From positions 1 through 64,000 of the forward strand of contig NZ_BAFR01000035.1 of assembly GCF_000308435.1 (NCBI RefSeq): a stretch of 64,000 bases of DNA, written 5' to 3'. This DNA is from Nocardia araoensis NBRC 100135 (GTDB lineage Bacteria > Actinomycetota > Actinomycetes > Mycobacteriales > Mycobacteriaceae). Numbering within the stretch: position 1 is the first letter of the stretch; each line of letters begins with the position of its first letter. The translations under genes and the position numbers were made by a program. Under the pieces are notes generated by a model, which was not told the DNA's origin, ran no database searches, and saw only the letters and a program-made list of their open reading frames with translations. Positions 26,409 through 35,717 of the stretch are shown here, in pieces.

Positions 26409-27506
26409 ATGACTGGACCGATGCCTTTGACCCTCGCCTCGATCCGCCAAGCGCCGAAAGCGTTGCTGCACGACCACCTCGACGGTGGCCTGCGGCCCGC
26501 GACGGTGCTCGACCTCGCCGTGCAGTGCGGCTACGAGGATCTACCCGCCGACGACGAGGCGTCGCTGGCGGCCTGGTTCCGTGACGCGGCCGACAGCGGA
26601 TCGCTGGAACGGTACCTGGAGACCTTCGCGCACACCGTCGCCGTGATGCAGACCCCGGAGGGCCTGCGCCGGGTCGCCCGCGAATGCGCCGAAGACCTCG
26701 CTGCCGACGGCGTCGTGTACGCGGAGGTGCGGTTCGCCCCCGAACAGCACCTCGAGCGCGGACTCACGCTGGACGAGGTGGTCGAACACACGCTGGCCGG
26801 GTTCCGGGAAGGCGAGGCGGCCGCCGCAGGCAGTGGACACCCGATCGTGGTGACCTGCCTGCTCACCGCGATGCGGCATGCCGCACGCTCGCGGGAGATC
26901 GCGGAACTCGCGGTGCGCTTCCGCGATCGCGGAGTGGGCGGTTTCGACATCGCCGGTGCGGAGGCCGGTTACCCGCCGAGCAGGCACCTGGACGCCTTCG
27001 AATACATGCGCGCCAACAGCGCGCACTTCACCATCCACGCGGGCGAAGCCTTCGGTCTGCCGTCCATTCACGAGGCACTCGCGTTCTGCGGCTGTGACCG
27101 GCTCGGCCACGGCGTGCGGATCACCGACGACATCAGCGTGCCCGGTGCCATGGAGGACGCACAGCTCGGGCTGGTCGCCAACTATGTCAGGGACATGCGC
27201 ATCCCGCTGGAGCTGTGTCCGTCGTCGAACGTGCAGACCGGCGCCGTGCCCTCGCTGGACAAGCACCCGTTCGACCTGCTGGCCCGCCTGCGTTTCCGCG
27301 TCACGGTCAACACCGACAACCGGCTGATGAGCGACACCAGCATGAGCCGGGAAATGCTCAAGCTGGTCGAGACGTTCGGCTACGGCTGGAGCGATCTGGA
27401 ACGGTTCACCATCAACGCCATGAAGTCGGCGTTCATCCCGTTCCCCGAGCGGCTGCGGATCATCGACGACATCATCAAGCCCGGATACGCGGTGCTGATC
27501 GGGTAG
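26409..27506 (+). CDS. add: Adenosine deaminase
   Basis: 365 residues. Metal and catalytic motifs: HDHLDGG (HxH), the Glu/His set in HAGEAFG, the catalytic His in GHGVRI, and NTDNRLMS with the metal-binding Asp. [18 protein letters not shown] is typical of actinobacterial Add. Converts adenosine to inosine for purine salvage by DeoD nearby. Starts 167 bp after deoA. Confidence 0.95.
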   Translation: MTGPMPLTLASIRQAPKALLHDHLDGGLRPATVLDLAVQCGYEDLPADDEASLAAWFRDAADSGSLERYLETFAHTVAVMQTPEGLRRVARECAEDLAADGVVYAEVRFAPEQHLERGLTLDEVVEHTLAGFREGEAAAAGSGHPIVVTCLLTAMRHAARSREIAELAVRFRDRGVGGFDIAGAEAGYPPSRHLDAFEYMRANSAHFTIHAGEAFGLPSIHEALAFCGCDRLGHGVRITDDISVPGAMEDAQLGLVANYVRDMRIPLELCPSSNVQTGAVPSLDKHPFDLLARLRFRVTVNTDNRLMSDTSMSREMLKLVETFGYGWSDLERFTINAMKSAFIPFPERLRIIDDIIKPGYAVLIG

Positions 27507-27603
27507 GACCGGGGGTAGGCGGCGCCGGTCACCGCTCTGCGACGGAAGTGGTCGGCGGCGAGGTTCCGCGGCCGGTCGGCAACCGGTTCGCTAGCGTGGC
27601 GTA

Positions 27604-28260
27604 ATGGCGACTTTGCGCATCCCCCGACGGTTCAACGGACCGCCCGACTCCGGCAACGGCGGCTACGTGGCCGGTCTGCTCGCCGACCAGCGCGACGAGC
27701 AGACCGTCACCGTCATCCTGCGCAGCCCGCCGCCCCTGGAGACGCCGCTCGACGTGCGGGACGAACGGCTCTACGACGGGGACCGGCTGATCGCCGAGTC
27801 CAAGAGCGGCGAACTCGAGCGCGACGCACCGCGTCATGTCGCGTTCGCCGACGCGGCGGAGGCGTCGCGCAGCTACACGAGCATCGAAATGTTCGCGTCC
27901 TGCTTCGTCTGCGGCAGCGGCCGGGCGGACGGTCTGCGCATCGAACCCGGTCGGGTCGACGCGCACCGAGTGGCCGCGCCGTGGGTGCCCGACGCCACCG
28001 TGCCGCTGGGACCGCCACTGCTGTGGGCCGCGATGGACTGTCCCGGCGGCTGGTCGCTGCCCGGCATGCTCGAACGTCCCGCGCTGCTCGGCTCGATGAC
28101 CGCGACGGTGCACGGCATTCCCCAGGTCGACGAGCGCTGCGTCGTGGTCGGCGAGTTCCACGGCGAGCAAGGCCGCAAATGTTTTGCCTCGACCGCGGTC
28201 TACGGCGCCGACGAACGCCTGCTCGGGCAGGCCGAGCAGGTCTGGATCCGCCTGACCTGA
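27604..28260 (+). CDS. Hotdog-fold thioesterase-like protein
   Basis: 218 residues. RFNGPPDSGNGGYVAGLLA and FASCFVCGSGRADGLRIEPG are typical of a two-module hotdog protein. The second half (about 95-218) reads as a PaaI/4HBT-like domain with WAAMDCPGGW. Substrate unknown. Faces the Rv3311-like gene, with adjacent stop codons and no spacer, so there is no room for a terminator between them. Confidence 0.65.
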   Translation: MATLRIPRRFNGPPDSGNGGYVAGLLADQRDEQTVTVILRSPPPLETPLDVRDERLYDGDRLIAESKSGELERDAPRHVAFADAAEASRSYTSIEMFASCFVCGSGRADGLRIEPGRVDAHRVAAPWVPDATVPLGPPLLWAAMDCPGGWSLPGMLERPALLGSMTATVHGIPQVDERCVVVGEFHGEQGRKCFASTAVYGADERLLGQAEQVWIRLT

Positions 28261-29520
28261 TTACTGCTTGTCGAGCCGGGATTCCAGGTTGCGTTCCAGT
28301 TCCCGCCAGGCCTGCGCCTCGGCGGTGAACGGCGGGTTGGGCGCCAACCGGGTGGGGTCGGGATTGAGCAGGTAGGAGACGTACCAGCCCAGCGGGGTGG
28401 ATTGGGCCAGGGCCTGCTCGACCGTGTCGTCGTCGGCGTAGTCCGCCGCGTCGGTGAACAACTCGACCGCCAGATCGAGCTGTTCGATGTCGACCGCCTC
28501 CGGGCCTTCGGCCAGGTCCTCGGCCAAGCCGGGCAGCACGTAGACGTTCTCGTCGGTGACCTCGACCTCCAGCGAGCCGTCCACCGCCGCGGTCTGCACG
28601 TCGGCGAAGGTGCTCACGCGGGCCAGATCGTGCTCGTGGTCGTCGGCGAGGTAGCGGGCCAGCGCGCGCTCGGAGGGGAACACGGTGATCGAGCCCTTGG
28701 AACCGAGGAAGATCGGTTCGTCGTCGAGGTAACACCGCAGCGTGAAGACGCTGCCCTCGGACGTGATGATCTTGACCGGGTCGATGCCGACCTCGTGCCA
28801 GAACGACTCGTCCTCGTCGTCGTCCTCGTCGTCCTCGTCTTCTTCTTCGAGGTCGACGGGTTCGAACTCCTCGTCCTCGTCGCTGTCGGCCGCGTCGTCG
28901 GCGTCGACCACGTTCTCCTCGGCGGCCAGCAGTTCGGCTTCGGCGACCGCGACCGCCTCGGCGTCGACCTCCGGCGTCCGGACCACGGAGTCGATGGCGT
29001 CCAGAACGTCGTCCCAGCCCTTGGCGATGGCCGCGCCGATCTGGTCCCACAGCTCCTCGCCGTCGCGCCCGACGAACGCGTTCACGCCACCGGGCAGCGC
29101 GCCGAGCACCGGATGCGAACCGAAGAACTTGGTCACCGTCTCGAGTTCGCACACCTCGCCGATGTTGCGGACCATGCCGAGTGTGTCCTCCAGCTCGGCG
29201 ACGGTGTCGACGTCGGGCTCGCCCGCCGCCAGCTCCGGCACCGCGACCAGATCGAAGGAGAAGTTCTCCTCCGGCTCCAGCTCGACCGCCGACAGACCCG
29301 CGACGACCTTCCACGCCGGATGGTCCACGAGGTCGTTGTCGGCGTTGGTGCGGATGAATGCGGCCAGCTCCGCCACGGACTCGAAACCGTAGAGGGCGTC
29401 CTCGTGACCGAGGAACGCCTCCCACTCGTCGTCACCGTCTCGCCAGCGCGGTGCCCACAAGGTGACGAGATCGCCGTCGGTCAGGCCGAGCTCGATCGGG
29501 ACGATGTCTCCAGAAGCCAT
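28261..29520 (-). CDS. Conserved actinobacterial hypothetical (Rv3311-like) with a polyacidic segment
   Basis: 419 residues, close to the 420 I recall for M. tuberculosis Rv3311. It occupies the equivalent place between add and upp. Soluble alpha/beta protein. A strongly acidic run (about residues 210-250, for example EEEDEDDEDDDEDE) separates two globular halves; the second holds FTLRCYLDDEPIFLGSKGSI. No catalytic motif recognised. The acidic run is low-complexity at DNA level (repeats of gtc/ctc on the plus strand). Confidence 0.8.
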   Translation of the reverse strand: MASGDIVPIELGLTDGDLVTLWAPRWRDGDDEWEAFLGHEDALYGFESVAELAAFIRTNADNDLVDHPAWKVVAGLSAVELEPEENFSFDLVAVPELAAGEPDVDTVAELEDTLGMVRNIGEVCELETVTKFFGSHPVLGALPGGVNAFVGRDGEELWDQIGAAIAKGWDDVLDAIDSVVRTPEVDAEAVAVAEAELLAAEENVVDADDAADSDEDEEFEPVDLEEEDEDDEDDDEDESFWHEVGIDPVKIITSEGSVFTLRCYLDDEPIFLGSKGSITVFPSERALARYLADDHEHDLARVSTFADVQTAAVDGSLEVEVTDENVYVLPGLAEDLAEGPEAVDIEQLDLAVELFTDAADYADDDTVEQALAQSTPLGWYVSYLLNPDPTRLAPNPPFTAEAQAWRELERNLESRLDKQ

Positions 29521-29546
29521 GTGCGGAAGCCTATCGACCTTCCGCG

Positions 29547-29894
29547 TCAGGCACTATCCGGCCCGCCCCCATTCGTGCCCGCGGGCGGGTCCGCGGCGGG
29601 GACGAACGACTCGTTCAGTGTCGCAACGACCTTGGATCGCTGTGCGCCGGCGTCCTCGGCGGCCTGCCTGCACGCCCAGACGATCAACTGCCCGACCTCC
29701 GCGGGCGGCAGCGAGGTGACCGATTCCGCCAAGGTCAGACCGACCAGCGCGCCATCGCTGTTCACCTCGACGCTCACCGCGCCGTCGTCCGAGGTCCACC
29801 GCCCACGCACCTGCTTCAGCCCGTACAGCGCGGCCTCCAGCGCCTCCAGTTTCTGGGTGGCCGACGCGACCAGGGCGTCCATCTCCGCACTCAT
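29547..29894 (-). CDS. YbaB/EbfC-like protein, second secretion cassette (downstream copy)
   Basis: 115 residues. Coiled-coil start (MDALVASATQKLEALEAAL), then the family core GAVSVEVNSDGALVGLTLAE and a C-terminal helix. Its ATG overlaps the stop of the upstream gene by ATGA. It mirrors the YbaB-like gene of the giant-protein cassette, suggesting a partnership of this fold with WXG100-type proteins. Confidence 0.7.
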   Translation of the reverse strand: MSAEMDALVASATQKLEALEAALYGLKQVRGRWTSDDGAVSVEVNSDGALVGLTLAESVTSLPPAEVGQLIVWACRQAAEDAGAQRSKVVATLNESFVPAADPPAGTNGGGPDSA

Positions 29895-30232
29895 ACCGGC
29901 CTCATCCAGCTCGTCGGTCCCGTGTCCGCGTCGTCGATCCGGTCCAGCTCGTCCACCGCCTGCTGGCGGGTGGGCAGGCCGAGCCGGTCGAGGATGTCCG
30001 AGGGCATGCCCGCCTCGGCGAGCAGTTCGCGCCGCCGCGCCCGCGCCGCGATGGCGGAACGCTGGGTGAGCCGCAGGATCTCGTTCGCGAGCGACTGTGC
30101 GCCGTAACGGTATTCGCTGCGCTCGAATTTGATCTCCACCGGCATGCCCTGATCGGTGGCGCGCACCGAGATGGTGCCGGACCGGTTGCTGCTGGCCGCC
30201 ACCGTGACGTTGGGGATTTGGGGTCGGGTCAT
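29891..30232 (-). CDS. YbaB/EbfC-like protein, second secretion cassette (upstream copy)
   Basis: 113 residues. The N-terminal beta strands VTVAASSNRSGTISVRATDQ precede a long helix with RARRRELLAEAGM. Shape and context fit a diverged YbaB-type protein in which the strand part comes first; similarity is weaker than for its neighbour. Overlaps both neighbouring genes by 4 nt, so the cassette is translated as one unit. Confidence 0.55.
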   Translation of the reverse strand: MTRPQIPNVTVAASSNRSGTISVRATDQGMPVEIKFERSEYRYGAQSLANEILRLTQRSAIAARARRRELLAEAGMPSDILDRLGLPTRQQAVDELDRIDDADTGPTSWMRPV

Positions 30233-31338
30233 GCCGTCGGCCTGTAGAAGCCGTGGAAGTCCATGCCTGAGTTCTCCGTTCGAATCGAGCTGATCTGGAC
30301 CGGGTCACCCGCCTCGACGAACTGTCCGTTGCCGATCACCATGGCCACGTGGCCGTCCCAGATCGCGAGGTCGCCGGGCATCAGGTCGCCGGCGGACACC
30401 GGCGTGGCCCCGCTGCTCTGGTCGGCCGCGAGCCGGGGCAGGTCGACGCCCGCCTCGCCGTAGGCGTATTTGGTGAGCCCGCTGCAGTCCAATCCCGCGC
30501 CGGGGGTGTTGCCGCCCCAGACGTAGGGCGTGCCGACGGCGCCGATCGCGGACCGGACCGCCGTTGCGGCCTGTTCGTTGGGGGCCTCGACGACACTGCC
30601 GTCGGGCAGCGTGATCTTCACGCCCTTGCCGTCGTCGGGCGCCCCGGACGAACCGGTGTCCGGCCTAGGAGTGCCCGATGTGCCCGGCGTGCCTCGGGAA
30701 CTGCGCGAGGACTGCGACTGTAGCGGTGTGGCCATCACGGTGCTCAGTAACGAGCCGGCACCGTTGAGCACGCCGGACGCGGCGGACGCCGCCTGCTGCA
30801 CGCCCGCGGCGGGCACACCGGCGAGCGACGGGGTGGGCGGCGGCGGGGTCAGGTCGTTCATCGACGCGGTGTGCGTCTGCAATTCGTTCTGCACTCGGCC
30901 GACTACGTTGAGCGCTTGGTTGAGATGGTCGATCGCCGAGCCGACGAGCACCGTCAACCCCTCCGGCGTCGCCAGCACCGGACCCATGCTCGCCGCGGTG
31001 TTCACAAACGACTGCGCGATGTCGGTGAGCTCTTTCTGGCCCGTCTCGACCTCGCCCGCGGCTTGGTTCACCACCGTGGCCATCTCGTTGCCGCGATCGG
31101 AGATGGTGGCGGCGGAGGTCTGCACGCGCAGCGCTTTCGCGGTGGCCGCGTCGGCGGCGCGGCCGTCCCACGCGGTATTCATCGCGTTGATGCTGTCGCG
31201 GCCCATCTGATGGATCTGGTCGACCACGACCGAGGTGCTGCGCAGCGCGTCGGTGGGGCCGCCCGCGGGCAGCACGCCGCTGCCGAAGCTGGCGAGCAGG
31301 TCCAGGATCGGCTGGGCCAGTGCGTTGACATCGATCAC
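30229..31338 (-). CDS. WXG100-like/NlpC-P60 fusion, putative secreted peptidoglycan hydrolase
   Basis: 369 residues from GTG at 31338, which has GGAG 7 nt upstream and lies 4 nt after the previous stop. The N-terminal half (1-170) is helical and WXG100-like, with AMNTAWDGRAADAATAKAL. A Pro/Ser/Gly linker follows. The C-terminal NlpC/P60 domain (about 264-369) has the catalytic Cys (about 285) in GLDCSGLTKYAY and the His (about 330) in IWDGHVAMVIG, and begins TPYVWGGNTPG. Expected to cleave stem-peptide bonds in the cell wall after export by a type VII system. Organisation is similar to wall hydrolases of the RipA/NlpC group but without a Sec signal. Confidence 0.85.
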   Translation of the reverse strand: MIDVNALAQPILDLLASFGSGVLPAGGPTDALRSTSVVVDQIHQMGRDSINAMNTAWDGRAADAATAKALRVQTSAATISDRGNEMATVVNQAAGEVETGQKELTDIAQSFVNTAASMGPVLATPEGLTVLVGSAIDHLNQALNVVGRVQNELQTHTASMNDLTPPPPTPSLAGVPAAGVQQAASAASGVLNGAGSLLSTVMATPLQSQSSRSSRGTPGTSGTPRPDTGSSGAPDDGKGVKITLPDGSVVEAPNEQAATAVRSAIGAVGTPYVWGGNTPGAGLDCSGLTKYAYGEAGVDLPRLAADQSSGATPVSAGDLMPGDLAIWDGHVAMVIGNGQFVEAGDPVQISSIRTENSGMDFHGFYRPTA

Positions 31339-31342
31339 GCGC

Positions 31343-31663
31343 TCACTCCAGCTCGGTGGACGCGTTCCGCAGCGCTCCGGCGTGGGCGGCGTCGGTCTCG
31401 GTGAGGACGGCCGCCGCACCGGTGGCCGCGCCGCCCATGCTGGTCAGGACCGCCGACAGCTGGCCGATCGAGGCCACGTGCCCGGCGTGCGCCGCGGCGT
31501 AGGCCGCCATGAAGTCACCACCGATCAGCCCCATGATCGGGCCGAGCAGCGCGGGCTCCGCCGCCGCGGCGCTCGCCCCGGCCGCCGCCATCTCACCCGC
31601 CATGACGTGGGCGGTCGCGCCGTAGGCCGCGATGCCTTCGGTGTCCGCCGACATCTTTCGCAT
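31343..31663 (-). CDS. EspC-like type VII secretion-associated protein
   Basis: 106 residues, with GGGGGA 6 nt before ATG 31663. Entirely helical and Ala-rich ([20 protein letters not shown] then [14 protein letters not shown]), matching the EspC/DUF2580 type of small ESX substrates in size and pattern. First gene of a four-gene cassette with the NlpC/P60 fusion and two YbaB-like genes. The ESX machine itself is not in the window. Confidence 0.7.
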   Translation of the reverse strand: MRKMSADTEGIAAYGATAHVMAGEMAAAGASAAAAEPALLGPIMGLIGGDFMAAYAAAHAGHVASIGQLSAVLTSMGGAATGAAAVLTETDAAHAGALRNASTELE

Positions 31664-31806
31664 CAGAGTTCCCCCATCTGTTGTTCCCAGGCAGAGTACG
31701 TCATCTACTTGGTTCGACGCGCGCTGTTGCGTTTCGGTTCCGCCGCTTCGAAAAAAAGTCCGGTGGCGTCCAGCGGTGCGTTCGCGACCGACCTTATCGT
31801 TCCCTC

Positions 31807-32430
31807 ATGCGCACCCACACCGTGGACCATCCACTCGCCGCAGCCTTGCTCACCACCATGCGGGACGAGCGAACACCGAATCCGGGTTTCCGTGCCGCGC
31901 TGCGGGATCTGACCGGGATCCTGATCTACGAGGCGCTGCGCGACGCGGAGGTGGAGCGCTTCGAGATCGTCACCCCGGTCGCTCCCACCGAAGGCACCAG
32001 GCTGGCCCACCCGCCGCTGCTGGTTCCGGTGCTGCGCGCCGGACTCGGCATGGTCGACGCGGCCGCCGAGCTGATCCCGGACGCCAGGATCGGATTCGTC
32101 GGTCTCGCCAGGGACGAGGACACCCACCTGCCGGTGCCCTACATGGAATCGCTGCCTGCGGATCTCGCCGGGCTGCCGGTCTTCGTGCTCGACCCGATGC
32201 TGGCCACCGGCGGCTCGATGCGGCACACCCTGGAGCTGCTCGCGGCACGCGGCGCCACCGACATCACCGCGGTGTGCGTCGTCGCGGCTCCGGAAGGCAT
32301 TGCGGCACTGGCCGACTCGGGCCTGCCGGTGCGGCTGGTCACCGCCGTGGTCGACGCGGGACTGAACGAGAACGCCTATATCGTTCCCGGCCTCGGCGAC
32401 GCCGGCGACAGGCAATTCGGCCCGCGCTGA
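31807..32430 (+). CDS. upp: Uracil phosphoribosyltransferase
   Basis: 207 residues from ATG 31807, the usual UPRT length. The PRPP-binding loop reads [12 protein letters not shown], and [12 protein letters not shown] and the C-terminal [14 protein letters not shown] are signature segments. Makes UMP from uracil and PRPP, using the uracil released by the phosphorylase encoded by deoA. Divergent from the secretion cassette, and in the mycobacterial position next to pmmB. Confidence 0.96.
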   Translation: MRTHTVDHPLAAALLTTMRDERTPNPGFRAALRDLTGILIYEALRDAEVERFEIVTPVAPTEGTRLAHPPLLVPVLRAGLGMVDAAAELIPDARIGFVGLARDEDTHLPVPYMESLPADLAGLPVFVLDPMLATGGSMRHTLELLAARGATDITAVCVVAAPEGIAALADSGLPVRLVTAVVDAGLNENAYIVPGLGDAGDRQFGPR

Positions 32431-32448
32431 ACCTGTCAGGAGCGCGGG

Positions 32449-33945
32449 TCAGAACTTCTCGCAGAAGTCGCGCAGCGCCGAGAGGCGTTCCCGTGCGGCG
32501 GCTCGCGCGGCCGGAAGATCGGCGCGCGAGCCGACCGGTTCGACCACCTCCAGGTAGCACTTGAGCTTCGGCTCGGTGCCGGAAGGGCGGACGACCACGC
32601 GGCAGGAAGCACCCTCGAAAATCAGTGCGTCGGTGCGCATCCTGCCCCGCACCCGGAGTTGATCGGTGTACTCCACCGGCTCGCCCGCGATCTCGTGTGG
32701 CGGATCCGCCCGCAACCGCTCGACCGCGGCAGCCGCCTCGGCGGCCGAGGCGAGTCGCAGCGACACCTGATCGCCCGCATGCACGCCGAATTCCACCGCG
32801 TAGTCGTCGAGTTGGTCGTTCAGGTCGCGGCCCTCGGCCTTCAGCCGGGCCACCAGGTCGGCGGCCAGCACCGCGGCGGAGATTCCGTCCTTGTCGCGGA
32901 CCGCCGCCGGGTCGACGCAGTGGCCGATCGCCTCCTCGTAGGCGTAAACCAAGCCGTCGCCCGCCCGGGCCAGCCATTTGAATCCCGTGAGCGTTTCCGC
33001 GTAGCGGCCGCCGCGCGCGGGCGCCAGCTTCGACAGCAGCCGCGAGGACACGATCGTCGTGGCCACCAGCGCATCGTCCGGGGCGGTGCGCAGTACGCAA
33101 TCGCCGAGGAGCACGCCGGTCTCGTCGCCGCGCAGCATCCGCCAGGTGCCGTCCGGGCGCGGGATGCCGACCGCGCACCGGTCGGCATCCGGATCGAGTG
33201 CGATCGCCACATCCGCGCCGACCCGGGCCGCCGTCGCGAGCAACAGATCGGTCGCGCCGGGTTCTTCCGGGTTGGGGAACGCGACGGTGGGGAAGTCGGG
33301 GTCCGGCTCGAACTGCTCGTCGACCACATGGATATCGGGAAAACCTGCCGCGCGGAGCGCTTCGACAGCGAGTTCGCCGCCGACGCCGTGCAGCGGGGTG
33401 AGCGCGATCCGGATTCCGGCGCGCTCGCCCGGTCCGCCGATCCGGGCGGGCAATCCGGCGACGCGCTCGAGGTAGTGCCGCACGACCTCGTCGTCGGCGG
33501 GGGTGACCGGCACGCGGTCGATCGGCTCGGCGACCGCCTCGATGCAGCGCTCGATCTCCGCGTCGGCCGGGGCGATCAGCTGTGATCCGCCGTCGAGGTA
33601 GACCTTGTAGCCGTTGTCGGTGGCCGGATTGTGCGAGGCGGTGATCTGCACGCCCGCGACCGCGCCCAGCTCACGCACCGCGTATGCGACCACGGGGGTG
33701 GGCAGCGGCCGCGGCAGCAACGTCACCGGGAAGCCCGCGGCGGCGAAGATCTCCGCGGTGGCCGCTGCGAACTCGGCGGAACCGTGCCTGGCATCGCGTC
33801 CGACGACCACCGTGCCACCGCCGAGGCAGCGGTCGCGCAGCCATGCCACGAGCCCGGCGGTCGCCCGGCTCACCGTGGTGACGTTCATGCCGTCCGGGCC
33901 GTCGCGCAGCGGTCCGCGCAGGCCTGCCGTGCCGAAGCGCAGCAT
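32449..33945 (-). CDS. pmmB: Phosphomannomutase/phosphoglucomutase family protein (phosphopentomutase-like)
   Basis: 498 residues. The phosphoserine loop is QITASHNPATDNGYKVYL, the metal loop is ALDPDADRCAVG, the sugar-binding loop is GYAYEEAIGHC-like (VYAYEEAIGHC) and the C-terminal phosphate loop is RPSGTEPKLKCYLE. It abuts deoD with no spacer, so a role in interconverting pentose-1- and -5-phosphates from nucleoside breakdown is plausible besides hexose phosphates. The symbol follows the mycobacterial naming (Rv3308). Confidence 0.9.
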   Translation of the reverse strand: MLRFGTAGLRGPLRDGPDGMNVTTVSRATAGLVAWLRDRCLGGGTVVVGRDARHGSAEFAAATAEIFAAAGFPVTLLPRPLPTPVVAYAVRELGAVAGVQITASHNPATDNGYKVYLDGGSQLIAPADAEIERCIEAVAEPIDRVPVTPADDEVVRHYLERVAGLPARIGGPGERAGIRIALTPLHGVGGELAVEALRAAGFPDIHVVDEQFEPDPDFPTVAFPNPEEPGATDLLLATAARVGADVAIALDPDADRCAVGIPRPDGTWRMLRGDETGVLLGDCVLRTAPDDALVATTIVSSRLLSKLAPARGGRYAETLTGFKWLARAGDGLVYAYEEAIGHCVDPAAVRDKDGISAAVLAADLVARLKAEGRDLNDQLDDYAVEFGVHAGDQVSLRLASAAEAAAAVERLRADPPHEIAGEPVEYTDQLRVRGRMRTDALIFEGASCRVVVRPSGTEPKLKCYLEVVEPVGSRADLPAARAAARERLSALRDFCEKF

Positions 33946-34734
33946 CTACACCCGTTCCAGCACGCCGCGCAGCAGTTTGCCGAGCCGGGGCGCTGCGGCG
34001 TGGCCTTCGGCGAGCACCTCCGCGTGGGACAGATGGGCGCCGGTGACCCCCGCGGCCAAGTTGGTGACCAGCGAGATGCCCAGCAGCCGGGCGCCGAGCG
34101 CACGGCAGGCGATGGCCTCCAACACCGTGGACATGCCGACCAGATCCGCGCCGATGGTGCGCAACATCCGGATCTCGGCGGGCGTCTCGTACTGCGGCCC
34201 GGTGAGGCCCGCGTAGACGCCTTCGGCCAGGCTCGGGTCGATCTCCCTCGCCAGCGCCCGCAACTCCGGATCCCAGGCGTCGACCAGGTCGACGAAGGTC
34301 GCGCCCGCCAGCGGCGTGCGGCCGGTCAAGTTGAGATGGTCGCTGATCAGCACCGGCTCACCCACCCGGAGACCGGATCGGATACCGCCCGCGGCGTTGG
34401 TCAGCACCACGATCTCCGCGCCCGCCGCCACCGCCGCCGACACCGGGTGCACCACATCGGCCGGCTGATACCCCTCGTAGAGGTGCTGGCGGCCCATCAG
34501 CAGCAGCACGGCGTTGTCGTCCACCTGAACGGAGTGGATCATGCCGACATGGCCCTGTGCGGTCGGCGTCCCGAAACCGGGCACCTCCGGCATCGGCACC
34601 GACGCCCGCGGCGCCCCGATCTCCGCGGCCGCGTCCTGCCAGCCCGACCCCAGCACCACCGCGACCCGGTGGCGCGACACTCCCGTACGTTCGGCGATCG
34701 CCTCGGCGGCCTGTTCGGCAAGCATGATCGTCAC
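33946..34734 (-). CDS. deoD: Purine nucleoside phosphorylase
   Basis: 262 residues from GTG 34734 (an ATG at 34725 is also possible). Trimeric PNP features: [14 protein letters not shown] near the N-terminus, [10 protein letters not shown] for phosphate binding, [10 protein letters not shown], and [15 protein letters not shown] followed by the purine-site Asn in SLVTNLAAG. Splits inosine and guanosine to base plus ribose-1-phosphate. First gene of the deoD-pmmB pair. Confidence 0.93.
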   Translation of the reverse strand: MTIMLAEQAAEAIAERTGVSRHRVAVVLGSGWQDAAAEIGAPRASVPMPEVPGFGTPTAQGHVGMIHSVQVDDNAVLLLMGRQHLYEGYQPADVVHPVSAAVAAGAEIVVLTNAAGGIRSGLRVGEPVLISDHLNLTGRTPLAGATFVDLVDAWDPELRALAREIDPSLAEGVYAGLTGPQYETPAEIRMLRTIGADLVGMSTVLEAIACRALGARLLGISLVTNLAAGVTGAHLSHAEVLAEGHAAAPRLGKLLRGVLERV

Positions 34735-34856
34735 GATAGTGGATTTCCAGCGCCGGGCCGCGAACGGAACAAGCTTCGGTCGCGCTTTCGCTCTGGTCGG
34801 CGGTCGACTGCTACCCGTCAGTAGGGGGTCTTGCGAGGCCCGTTACGCTGCACCGC

Positions 34857-35561
34857 ATGCCGTATCTGGAACGCCAAGGGGAAGTGTTCGTCGTCTACCT
34901 CGGGGCCGAGGGGCAGACGGATAGCGAGAACCGTTTCCACCCGGATTGGATCGACGCGTTCCACGGGTTGCTGGACGAGGTGGAGAGCTCTGCGGGGCCT
35001 GCCGCGCTGGTGACGACGGCGACCGGGAAGTTCTTCAGCAACGGTCTGGACACCGATTGGCTGTTCGGCAACCTGGACAAGATGCACGGCTACCTCGACC
35101 GCGTGCACTCGCTCTACACCCGCCTGCTCGCCTTCCCGCTGCCGACCGTCGCGGCGATCAACGGCCATGCCTTCGGCGCGGGCGCCATGCTCGCGACCTC
35201 GCACGATTTCCGGGTGATGCGCGCCGATCGCGGCTTCTACTGCCTGCCCGAGGTGCACCTGGGCATGCCGTTCACCATCGGGATGAACGCCCTGCTCGCC
35301 GAGCGGCTGACCAACCAGGTCTGCGTACAGGCGATGACCACCGGCCACCGCTACCCGGCCGACGAGGCGATCGCCGCGGGCATCGTGGACGGCAAGGCCG
35401 AAGCCGACGAATTGCTCGCGACCGCCGTCCAGCGGGCCGCGGCACTGGCGAGCAACCGCAAGCCCAATCTGCCGGTGATCAAGCGCGCGCTGCACGCGAA
35501 AGCGCTGGCCGGCCTCGCGGTCCCGACCACCCCGGAAAACCTGGCCTTCGGCGCGAGCTGA
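34857..35561 (+). CDS. Enoyl-CoA hydratase/isomerase family protein
   Basis: 234 residues, slightly short for the crotonase family. Oxyanion-hole segments are recognisable: FFSNGLDTDW and INGHAFGAGAMLA. The usual catalytic Glu pair is not clear. PEVHLGMPFTIGMNALL, with His in place of the usual hydrophobic residue in the E-x-L-G region, suggests the isomerase branch (delta3-cis-delta2-trans-enoyl-CoA isomerase). Divergent from deoD. Confidence 0.8.
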   Translation: MPYLERQGEVFVVYLGAEGQTDSENRFHPDWIDAFHGLLDEVESSAGPAALVTTATGKFFSNGLDTDWLFGNLDKMHGYLDRVHSLYTRLLAFPLPTVAAINGHAFGAGAMLATSHDFRVMRADRGFYCLPEVHLGMPFTIGMNALLAERLTNQVCVQAMTTGHRYPADEAIAAGIVDGKAEADELLATAVQRAAALASNRKPNLPVIKRALHAKALAGLAVPTTPENLAFGAS

Positions 35562-35620
35562 CCGCCGCGCCCAGGGCACTTCAACCGCGTCTTGCGCGCG
35601 AAGCGAGACCGAGCCTGTTC

Positions 35621-35668
35621 GTTCGCGGCCCGGCTCGCGCAAACGCGAGCCACAAAGGGGCCGCGAAC
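35621..35668. repeat. Extragenic inverted repeat, copy 1 (before amiB1)
   Basis: A GC-rich palindrome opening GTTCGCGGCC-CGGCTCGCG and closing CGCGAGCC plus GGCCGCGAAC. Its right half (35644-35668) is the reverse complement of 38262-38286 with one mismatch in 25 bases. The two copies therefore flank amiB1-amiA1 in opposite orientation. Confidence 0.75.
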
Positions 35669-35695
35669 ACGCCGCGCGAACGCGCGGCCGAACAA

Positions 35696-35714
35696 ACACA
35701 GTGCGAGACTGTGT
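35696..35714. promoter_or_regulatory. 7-5-7 palindrome directly before the amiB1 start
   Basis: ACACAGT-gcgag-ACTGTGT ends three bases before the chosen ATG. It may be an operator or a translation-blocking hairpin; no Shine-Dalgarno sequence is visible between it and the start codon. Confidence 0.4.
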
Positions 35715-35717
35715 TGC

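Noticed and set aside
27713..29425. A 570-codon minus-strand frame spanning the hotdog and Rv3311-like genes
   Set aside because: It is Arg/Gly-rich and overlaps two well-supported genes in other frames.
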